This document shows positions 12,416 through 18,862 of a stretch of 18,862 bases of DNA, piece after piece. A program made the translations under genes and the position numbers. The DNA is from JACZQZ01 sp046756945 (GTDB taxonomy: Bacteria; Pseudomonadota; Alphaproteobacteria; Rhodospirillales; 2-02-FULL-58-16): positions 1-18,862 of the forward strand of contig JBHHXI010000052.1 of the NCBI GenBank assembly GCA_046756945.1. Direction: 5' to 3'. Under the pieces are notes generated by a model. It saw only the letters and a program-made list of their open reading frames with translations, was not told the origin of the DNA and did not search any database. The first letter of the stretch is position 1, and each line of letters begins with the position of its first letter.

Positions 12416-15400
12416 TTAGTTCTCGGGAAAGTAATCCTTTTCATCCGGAAGCTCCGAGGTGGCCGCCCCTTCGCCGAAGATCCGGAAGAAATTGCGCAGG
12501 AACCCCGGCGCCAGGACCGACAGCGGATTCACCGAGACCTCGGGGTCGTCCATGGGACCGGTCATCCGGTAGGTGGCGGCGAAGACGCCGCCGCCCTTCT
12601 CGCCGCCGGTGAACAGGGTTCCCAAAAGCGGAATATGGCCGAGCACGCTGTTGATCACATAGGCCGGCACCATCGTGCCCTCGATATCCACCACGTCGGC
12701 GTCGATGTCGATGGTGCCGCTGGCCGTGTACCCCAGGGACAGGCCCGTCGCCTTGGCATCGGTCACTTTCAGCATTCCGTCATTAATGGTGAACGGGGCC
12801 TCCAGCACGGTGAACCTGAGTCCCTCGCCCCGCAGGGCGTCAACGACGCCGGTAAGGGCCAGGATGCTGACCAGCCGGGTCAGGGTCGGAGCCTTGACCA
12901 CGTTGTAGTCCTTGATGGTGGCCCGCCCCTGCAGCGGCTGGTCCGGCAGGGCATCGTCGAACGTCCCGGAGACGGCCAGGGTGCCACCGACCATGTTCTC
13001 ATAAAAGCCGAAGGTTCTGAGCGTCGCCCCCGCATCATCGGCGCGGATGGACAGACTGCGCCTGCCATCGTCGGTGGAGTCGATGGTGATCGCAAACCCC
13101 TTGTCGGCGGTGGCCCCCACCAGGCCCCGCAGATCGACGGCCCGCCACCTGCCGCCGTCCTGCGCCAGGGTTCCCACGACGCGCCGTATCTGGCGATCCG
13201 GCCCCAGCCATACCCGGTCCAGATCGGTCGAAAACGTGTACCGCGGCGTGGCACCTTCCTCCGTCTCCGCCGGGCCCGGGGGGCCGTGCACGAGATCGTC
13301 GAAAAAGGGTTCCAGGTCGAAGCTGTTGCCGTGGAGGCTGGCCGTCCAGCCGCCGTCCGGCGCCGGCTTCAGCGTCCCCATCATGTCCGTCCTGCCATAG
13401 GAGACACGGGTGAAATCGACCCGCTCGAGCCCGGTTCCATCGCCTGTGAACTTGGCCGAGCCGCCAACGGTCAGGTCGCCGGCGGTGACGGCGAACCGCG
13501 GGATATCCACCACGTCGTCCCCTACCAGGTTGACCATCACCTCGGCCGTGCCGCCGATGCCCGCGTCCTTGCGCCACTTCAGGGCGGGATAGGATACGGC
13601 GACGTCGGTGAGGCCCAGCGTCGCCTCCACCCAGCGGCTGTCATCGTCGAACACGGTGAAACGGACCGTCGCCTCCACCGGCCCCTTGATGAAGTCGGCG
13701 GAAAAGGGGGCGAAGTCGATGCCCAGTTCGCCGACCCGCTGGGCCTCGGTGACACGGCCCTTGAGTTCGTAGCGGGCGCGGAAAGGGGGCTTGTCGGCAA
13801 AATTGCGCCGCAACGCGAATGCGGCCGGAATGGTGCCCAGCTTGACCCGGCCGGTCACGTCCATCCCCTTCCTGTCCACCTTGAGGTCGAGCCGGCCGTC
13901 GCGGATATTCCGGCCCAACAGGGCGCCGGCAAGGGAGAAATCCCGCAACTTCGACGTCGCCGAGACCCGAACCTGTTCCCTGGTCAGGGCGCGTTCGAGG
14001 ATGAAGTGCAGCTTCAAGCGGGTGACCGCTGTGCCGCCGGCGCCGGCCGGCGTGATTCCCACGGTGGAAGCCAAACGCAGGGGTTCGTAGTCGATCAGCC
14101 TGAGGGAATCCTTGACCGGCCCCTCGATGAAGAGGTCGATGTCGGCAAACTGGTCGATCTGGTCGAGGCCGGTCAGATTGATGGTGCCCTTGGTCACCCT
14201 CAGGCCCATGGCCGTGCCGCCGGTCATCGCAAAATCTATTCGCTCCCCGGTGAACGTTGCCGTGCCGCGGGTCTTGCGGACCTTGGGCATGGGCGCCAGG
14301 TAATCCACCGTCAGCCCGTTGAAGTCCAGGCCGCCGGTCACCGACTCCATCCGGTAGCCGCCGCTCCCGCCGGCACGCAGTTCGATGCTGGCGCGCGCCT
14401 CGGAGACGACGCCGCGGGAAAGGTTGGCCACGGACCATTCCCAGGCATCGGGTCCCCAGGCCCGCGGCCAGTAGCGGGGAAAATCATCCACCGCCAGGTT
14501 GCGCAGCACGCCGTCGACCCGGACCACCGGCTCGCCCCCGACGCCGTCGACGACGCCGCTGAGGCTGGCCGTCGGCCCCTGGAGGTCGAGGTCGAGGGCG
14601 GATACCTCCAGGCGCTTTTCATCCCCGTGGTAGCGGGCGCGGACGCGCGCCGACCTCAGCGGCATCTGGTGATAGGTGGGCGCCGGCAGGAACAGCGTCC
14701 CCTCGGCGCCCAGGTCGACGAACAGCTCGTCGACCTCGAGCACCCTGGAGGCACCTTCGTAGCGGCCCTTGAGTTCCAGCGCCGCCACGTCCAGCCTTTG
14801 CGCGAGCGGCCCCGGCAGCACCAGCTGACCGGCGCCGCCGCTGAGGTCGAAGCCCACCGTCTCCACCGCGCCATCGGCCATCATGCGAAGGGTGACCAAG
14901 CCTTCCAGCGGCAGGTCGAAGGCGCCAAGGGGCTGAAACTCCGGGGAAATGCGCGAAAAGACGGCGGGAATAATCTCGCTGAAATCAACCTCCAGGTCCA
15001 ACCGTCCGGTGGCGGCCCGATAGGTGCCGAGGACCGCGACCTGGGCCTTTTGTCCGTCCAGGTTCAGGGCCAGGGAGGCTTCACCAATGATGCCGGCGGC
15101 GTCGCGCCTGAGGGTGAGCCCGGTCGCCGGCGCATTCCACGACGTTTCCAGGCGCCGGTCCTCGACGGTCAGGTCCGCGTCGACGATGGTGAACCGCGAC
15201 AGATAGCCGACGGTGTGGTCGGGATCGGGAGGCGACAGCAGGCCAAGGAGTATCCGCTTGAACACCGTGTCCGATGCGCTCTCGTCGATGTCGAAACCGA
15301 TCTGGAACCGGCCGTCACGGTGGCGCAGCAGCCGTAACTTGGGGCGGAACACCTCGATGCTCGCGGGCGCCAGCATGCCGCGCCACAGCGCCCTGGTGCT

Positions 15401-15703
15401 TAACGAGAGCGACAGTTCGGGCGCGCTGGCGATGAGCCCTCCGTCCGGCCCGATGGCGCGAACCTTGAGCGCCCGGATGTCGAGGGTGCGCTCCCACCCG
15501 GCCCAGGTGAGAATGGTGTCTTCCAGGCGGATGCGAAAAGTCTGGCGGTCCGCGTTCAACGCGTCCTCGATGTAGGGCGAAAGGAAGGCGAGCGAAACCG
15601 GCCCGGAGGACAGGCGCCAGGCGGCCACCAGCAGGATGATCGCGAAGCCCGCGGCCAGCCCGCCCAGAAGGTGGACCACGCCCCGGACCGTGTACCTGAT
15701 CAG
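12416..15703 (-). CDS. YhdP/AsmA-like envelope protein (DUF3971 / AsmA-like C-terminal)
   Basis: A giant protein of about 1,095 residues, anchored in the inner membrane by one N-terminal segment (LLGGLAAGFAIILLVAAWRL, about 13-32), with the rest in the periplasm as long beta-rich repeats. YhdP/TamB/AsmA-type proteins are thought to form bridges carrying phospholipids to the outer membrane. Family features are GPVSLAFLSPYIEDAL right after the anchor, the GxVxLxGL-type repeated strands, and the C-terminal signature from about 935 to 1050 (VVKAPTLTRLVSILALTG, YVINSVLGHIPLLGTLFTGG). No ATG suits the N-terminus. I place the start at a CTG at 15703 with AAGGAG six bases upstream, giving a basic IRYTVRG before the anchor; a GTG at 15679 is the fallback. 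It is divergent from glnE. The long open frame on the other strand is a shadow. Confidence 0.9.
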   Translation of the reverse strand: MIRYTVRGVVHLLGGLAAGFAIILLVAAWRLSSGPVSLAFLSPYIEDALNADRQTFRIRLEDTILTWAGWERTLDIRALKVRAIGPDGGLIASAPELSLSLSTRALWRGMLAPASIEVFRPKLRLLRHRDGRFQIGFDIDESASDTVFKRILLGLLSPPDPDHTVGYLSRFTIVDADLTVEDRRLETSWNAPATGLTLRRDAAGIIGEASLALNLDGQKAQVAVLGTYRAATGRLDLEVDFSEIIPAVFSRISPEFQPLGAFDLPLEGLVTLRMMADGAVETVGFDLSGGAGQLVLPGPLAQRLDVAALELKGRYEGASRVLEVDELFVDLGAEGTLFLPAPTYHQMPLRSARVRARYHGDEKRLEVSALDLDLQGPTASLSGVVDGVGGEPVVRVDGVLRNLAVDDFPRYWPRAWGPDAWEWSVANLSRGVVSEARASIELRAGGSGGYRMESVTGGLDFNGLTVDYLAPMPKVRKTRGTATFTGERIDFAMTGGTAMGLRVTKGTINLTGLDQIDQFADIDLFIEGPVKDSLRLIDYEPLRLASTVGITPAGAGGTAVTRLKLHFILERALTREQVRVSATSKLRDFSLAGALLGRNIRDGRLDLKVDRKGMDVTGRVKLGTIPAAFALRRNFADKPPFRARYELKGRVTEAQRVGELGIDFAPFSADFIKGPVEATVRFTVFDDDSRWVEATLGLTDVAVSYPALKWRKDAGIGGTAEVMVNLVGDDVVDIPRFAVTAGDLTVGGSAKFTGDGTGLERVDFTRVSYGRTDMMGTLKPAPDGGWTASLHGNSFDLEPFFDDLVHGPPGPAETEEGATPRYTFSTDLDRVWLGPDRQIRRVVGTLAQDGGRWRAVDLRGLVGATADKGFAITIDSTDDGRRSLSIRADDAGATLRTFGFYENMVGGTLAVSGTFDDALPDQPLQGRATIKDYNVVKAPTLTRLVSILALTGVVDALRGEGLRFTVLEAPFTINDGMLKVTDAKATGLSLGYTASGTIDIDADVVDIEGTMVPAYVINSVLGHIPLLGTLFTGGEKGGGVFAATYRMTGPMDDPEVSVNPLSVLAPGFLRNFFRIFGEGAATSELPDEKDYFPEN

Positions 15704-15709
15704 CGGACT

Positions 15710-15715
15710 CTCCTT
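15710..15715 (-). promoter_or_regulatory. Shine-Dalgarno that points to a CTG start
   Basis: AAGGAG on the minus strand is followed by AGTCCG and then CTG at 15703. The spacing of six bases is optimal. The next possible start, GTG at 15679, has no comparable site before it. This decides the start of the YhdP/AsmA-like gene. Confidence 0.55.
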
Positions 15716-15783
15716 TCCCTCCCTCGGCGTCTTGACCGAAGTCGCAGGTTGACGCAGTGTGCTGCAAATCGGAGCAATTGAAA

Positions 15784-18700
15784 ATGCGCCTTTTTTGCTT
15801 TGCAGCCGGGCAAAGCAACCTTCCCCATGCCGCCAACCCCGACCGTGCGGCGCTGGGGCTGGAGCGCTGGCGCGAGGCCGTCGCCCAAGCCGGCGATTCC
15901 GGCCTCGCCGACTTCGCCGAAGCGGTGACCCGGGACGCCGGCGGCCGCCGCCTGCTGGAAGCGGTATTCGGCAACAGTCCCCACCTTACCCTCTCGGCGG
16001 TAAAGGATCCCGGGTTCCTGCGCCAGATTCTGACCGAGGGCCCCGATGCCGCCTGCGCCGGGGCGATGAGCGGACTGAGGCGCGCCGGCGACGACGGTCC
16101 CGGCGGCGACGGGCTGGCCCGCGATCTGCGCGTCGCCAAGCGCAGGGTGGCCCTCGCGGTGGCGGTGGCCGACATCACCGGCGCCTGGTCCCTCGAGCAG
16201 GTCACGGGCGCGCTTTCCGATTTCGCCGAGCTCGCGCTCAGCCGCGCCGCGGGGCACCTGCTGCGCGCCGCCGCCGCCGACGGCGTCCTCATCCTGCCCG
16301 ATGCCGACGACCCCGAAAAGGGTTCGGGACTGGTGGTCCTCGGCATGGGCAAGCTGGGCGCGCGGGAGCTCAACTATTCCAGCGATATCGACCTCATCGT
16401 GCTGTACGACAACGAATGCATCCACACTGACCGGCCCGAGGAACTGCACAACCATTTCGTGCGTCTGACCCGCAGTTTCGTGCGCCTGATGGACCAGCGC
16501 ACGGCCGATGGGTATGTTTTCCGGACCGACCTGCGGCTGCGCCCCGACCCCGGGGCGACGCCCCTGGCCCTGTCCGCGCTGGCCGCGGAAACCTATTATG
16601 AAAGCCTGGGTCAGAACTGGGAACGCGCCGCCATGATCAAGGCGCGCCCGGTGGCCGGCGACCGCGAGGCCGGGGCCGCCTTCCTCGAGCGGCTGACGCC
16701 TTTCGTCTGGCGCAAGAACCTGGATTTCGCCGCCATCCAGGACATCCACTCGATCAAGCGCCAGATCAACGCCCACCGGGGCGGCGGCACCATCGCGCTG
16801 GCCGGGCACAACATCAAGCTCGGCCGCGGGGGAATCCGCGAGATCGAGTTCTTCGTCCAGACCCAGCAGCTCATCTGGGGCGGCCGCGAGCCGGAACTGC
16901 GCTGCATCGCCACCGTCGATGCCCTGCGCGCCCTGGCCGCCAAGGACCGCATCGCGCCTGAGACGGCGGACGACCTGATCGCCGTTTACCGCTACCTGCG
17001 CCAGGTCGAGCACCGGCTGCAAATGGTGGACGACGAGCAGACTCACACCCTGCCCGCCGACGAGGCCGGACTGCGGGACCTGGCGGCGTTCCTGGGATAT
17101 GCCGATGCGCGGGCGTTCGGATCGGACCTGCTGGCGCACCTCAGGCGGGTCGAAACCCATTATTCGGACCTGTTCGAGCACGCGCCCGCCCTGGCCGCCC
17201 AGGGCCTGGTCGCCGGCAATCTGGTGTTCACCGGCAGCGAGGCGGACCCCGAAACGATCAAGACCATCGGGCGCCTGGGGTATAAGAACCCGCAAACCGT
17301 CGACGCCCAGGTACGCGCCTGGCACCACGGGCGCTACCGCGCCATGCGCAGCACCCGCGCCCGCGAGCTGTTGACGGAACTCATGCCGGCGCTGCTCAAG
17401 GCCCTTGCCGGCACGCCCGAGCCCGACAAGGCGTTCCTCAAATTCGACGAGTTCCTTTCCGGGCTGCCGGCCGGGGTGCAGCTTTTCTCCATGTTCTATT
17501 CCAATCCCCATCTGCTCGACCTGGTGGCCGAGATCATGGGCCGGGCGCCCCGTCTGGCCGCGCACCTGAGCCGCCGGCCCTCGGTCCTGGAAAGCGTCCT
17601 TACCGCCGACTTCTTCGATGCGCCGCCGCCGCCCGCGGCGCTGGCGGGCGAGCTCGACGGCCTGCTCGACCAGGCCGGGGATTTCGAGGACGTGCTGGAC
17701 AACGCCCGCCGCTGGGCCAACGACCGCAAGTTCCAGGTCGGCCTGCAAAGCCTGCGCGGCCACCTGGCGCCCAGGGCCGCCGCCCAGGCCCTGAGCAACA
17801 TCGCCGAGGCGGCGCTCAACCGCCTGCAGCCGCGCGTCGAGACGGAGTTCGCCGGCCAACACGGCCGCGTCGCCGGCTCCGCCATGGCCATCGTCGCCCT
17901 GGGCAAGCTGGGGGGGCGCGAGATGACCGCCACCTCGGACCTGGACCTGATATTCATTTACACCGCCGCCGAAGGCGCCGGGGCCTCCGACGGGCCCAAG
18001 GCCCTGCCGCCCAGCCAGTACTTCGCCCGCCTGAGCCAGCGCCTGATCGCCGCCGTCACCGCGCAAACCAACGAAGGGCGGCTGTACGAGGTGGATATGC
18101 GGCTGCGTCCCTCGGGCAGCGCCGGACCCATCGCCTGCAGCCACGAGGCGTTTGTCCGCTATCACGAAAAGGAGGCCTGGACCTGGGAGCACATGGCCCT
18201 GACCCGGGCCCGCGTGATCGCCGGCCCGGCCGCCCTGCGCGCGCTGGTGGACACGGCCGTCCGCGAGGCCCTGACCCGGCCCCGGGACGCCGGGACGCTG
18301 CTTACCGACGTCGCCGAGATGCGGGCGCGCATGGACAGCGAACACCACACCGATCTCATCTGGGAGGTGAAGCACCTGCGCGGCGGCCTGGTGGACGTGG
18401 AGTTCATCACCCAGTACCTGGAACTCGAACACGCCCACGCCCACCCGGAGATCCTGTCGCCGAACACGAGGACGGCGTTGCGACGCCTCCGCGACACCGG
18501 CCTTCTGGAAACCCCGGTCGCCGACGATCTGATCGAGGGCCTGGATCTGTGGCAGGCCGTCCAGGGCCTGCTGCGCCTGACCATCGAAGGCGAGTCGCGC
18601 CGGGAAGCGGACGGCGAAATCCCCGAAGGGCTTCACGAGGCCCTGGCCAGGGCCGGCGGCGCCGTCGACTTCGTCGCGCTGAAGGAAAAGGTGACGGACA

Positions 18701-18816
18701 CCGCCGGGCGCGTTCACCGTCATTTCGTGGACCTGATCGAAGCCCCGGCACGGGCCGTGGCGGAGCAGCGGTCCGACGACAACGGACGGCGGGAGAACAG
18801 CCCCCGGGGGGACTAG
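15784..18816 (+). CDS. glnE: Bifunctional glutamine synthetase adenylyltransferase / adenylyl-removing enzyme
   Basis: GlnE adenylylates glutamine synthetase to switch it off when nitrogen is plentiful and removes the AMP when nitrogen is scarce, under control of PII proteins and glutamine. The 1,010-residue protein has both nucleotidyltransferase domains. The N-terminal adenylyl-removase has GMGKLGARELNYSSDIDL with metal ligands D201 and D203, and the C-terminal adenylyltransferase has LGKLGGREMTATSDLDL with D719 and D721. The regulatory linker with RGGIREIEFFVQ lies between them and the matching LRGGLVDVEFITQYLEL lies near the C-terminus. Length is close to other alphaproteobacterial GlnE. 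I prefer the ATG at 15784, with GGAG nine bases upstream, over a GTG at 15757. It is divergent from the AsmA-like gene across 80 nt, where two TTGAC direct repeats (15733-15737 and 15749-15753) are seen, without a good -10 box. Confidence 0.95.
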   Translation: MRLFCFAAGQSNLPHAANPDRAALGLERWREAVAQAGDSGLADFAEAVTRDAGGRRLLEAVFGNSPHLTLSAVKDPGFLRQILTEGPDAACAGAMSGLRRAGDDGPGGDGLARDLRVAKRRVALAVAVADITGAWSLEQVTGALSDFAELALSRAAGHLLRAAAADGVLILPDADDPEKGSGLVVLGMGKLGARELNYSSDIDLIVLYDNECIHTDRPEELHNHFVRLTRSFVRLMDQRTADGYVFRTDLRLRPDPGATPLALSALAAETYYESLGQNWERAAMIKARPVAGDREAGAAFLERLTPFVWRKNLDFAAIQDIHSIKRQINAHRGGGTIALAGHNIKLGRGGIREIEFFVQTQQLIWGGREPELRCIATVDALRALAAKDRIAPETADDLIAVYRYLRQVEHRLQMVDDEQTHTLPADEAGLRDLAAFLGYADARAFGSDLLAHLRRVETHYSDLFEHAPALAAQGLVAGNLVFTGSEADPETIKTIGRLGYKNPQTVDAQVRAWHHGRYRAMRSTRARELLTELMPALLKALAGTPEPDKAFLKFDEFLSGLPAGVQLFSMFYSNPHLLDLVAEIMGRAPRLAAHLSRRPSVLESVLTADFFDAPPPPAALAGELDGLLDQAGDFEDVLDNARRWANDRKFQVGLQSLRGHLAPRAAAQALSNIAEAALNRLQPRVETEFAGQHGRVAGSAMAIVALGKLGGREMTATSDLDLIFIYTAAEGAGASDGPKALPPSQYFARLSQRLIAAVTAQTNEGRLYEVDMRLRPSGSAGPIACSHEAFVRYHEKEAWTWEHMALTRARVIAGPAALRALVDTAVREALTRPRDAGTLLTDVAEMRARMDSEHHTDLIWEVKHLRGGLVDVEFITQYLELEHAHAHPEILSPNTRTALRRLRDTGLLETPVADDLIEGLDLWQAVQGLLRLTIEGESRREADGEIPEGLHEALARAGGAVDFVALKEKVTDTAGRVHRHFVDLIEAPARAVAEQRSDDNGRRENSPRGD

Positions 18817-18832
18817 GGGGGTGTCCCCCCGG
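18804..18832 (+). terminator. GC hairpin overlapping the glnE stop codon
   Basis: CCGGGGGG (18804-18811) can pair with CCCCCCGG (18825-18832). A competing smaller hairpin, G6-TGT-C6 (18816-18830), begins in the stop codon. Both are very stable but lack a T-run. They probably mark the 3' end of the glnE transcript. Confidence 0.4.
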
Positions 18833-18841
18833 CCACGGTAG

Positions 18842-18858
18842 GCGGGGGACGCCCCCGC
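18842..18858 (+). terminator. Second GC hairpin after glnE
   Basis: GCGGGGG-ACG-CCCCCGC is a perfect seven-bp stem with a three-base loop, just before the window end. What follows cannot be seen, so a T-run may lie outside. Confidence 0.4.
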
Positions 18859-18862
18859 GGCC

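Noticed and set aside
12263..15337. A 1,024-codon open frame on the plus strand opposite the AsmA-like gene
   Set aside because: Its sequence is low-complexity (Gly/Ala/Arg/His/Val/Gln) with no recognisable domain, as expected for the complement of a high-GC gene. The opposite strand encodes a clear family member.
15700..18723. A 1,007-codon open frame on the minus strand opposite glnE
   Set aside because: It is a mirror frame of glnE with shadow composition; glnE has all its catalytic motifs.
1..18862. CRISPR array, insertion sequence, integrase, toxin-antitoxin or other defence system
   Set aside because: No spaced direct repeats, transposase or integrase motifs, terminal inverted repeats or recognisable toxin-antitoxin pairs were found. 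The two csp plus basic-protein pairs do not resemble toxin-antitoxin modules.

Overview
This is GC-rich, densely coded chromosomal DNA that looks alphaproteobacterial, probably from a Rhodospirillales-like lineage. That placement is an inference from gene content: a DUF599 protein, IscR, a GlnE bifunctional adenylyltransferase, a YhdP/AsmA-like giant protein and paired CspA-type genes. I see no phage, transposon, integron, CRISPR array, tRNA or rRNA gene.

Left part (1-6666, all on the minus strand): one tightly packed gene train, read from right to left: cysE, iscR, a NifS-type cysteine desulfurase, an IscS-type cysteine desulfurase, a [2Fe-2S] ferredoxin, a TenA-family gene, a DUF599 membrane protein and mnmA, which is cut by the window edge. 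Gaps are 4-37 nt, and fdx and tenA overlap by 11 nt. Most of the train follows sulfur: CysE commits serine to cysteine synthesis, the desulfurases take sulfur from cysteine, ferredoxin supplies electrons for Fe-S assembly, IscR senses Fe-S status, and MnmA uses desulfurase-derived sulfur for tRNA 2-thiouridine. The scaffold and chaperone genes of a classical isc operon (iscU, iscA, hscB, hscA) are absent. The IscS-type protein also stops before the C-terminal tail that contacts IscU in well-studied homologues.

Middle part (6667-10053): an alpha/beta hydrolase (+) is divergent from cysE and convergent, 18 nt apart, with anmK (-), which recycles anhydro-MurNAc. anmK is divergent from tyrS (+).

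Cold-shock part (10054-12415): two CspA-type genes on the minus strand, each followed by a small, very basic Lys/Ala/Arg-rich protein of unknown function. The first csp gene has a long, structured leader and a candidate promoter whose -35 box lies inside a 13-bp palindrome. The stretch 11141-11593 has no convincing gene.

Right part (12416-18862): a YhdP/AsmA-like envelope protein of about 1,095 residues (-), apparently started from CTG behind a strong Shine-Dalgarno sequence, is divergent from glnE (+), the adenylyltransferase/adenylyl-removase of glutamine synthetase. Strong GC hairpins follow glnE at the window end.

The most interesting points are the scaffold-less cysteine/Fe-S/tRNA-thiolation operon with its tail-less IscS, the duplicated csp plus small basic protein modules, and the apparent CTG start.
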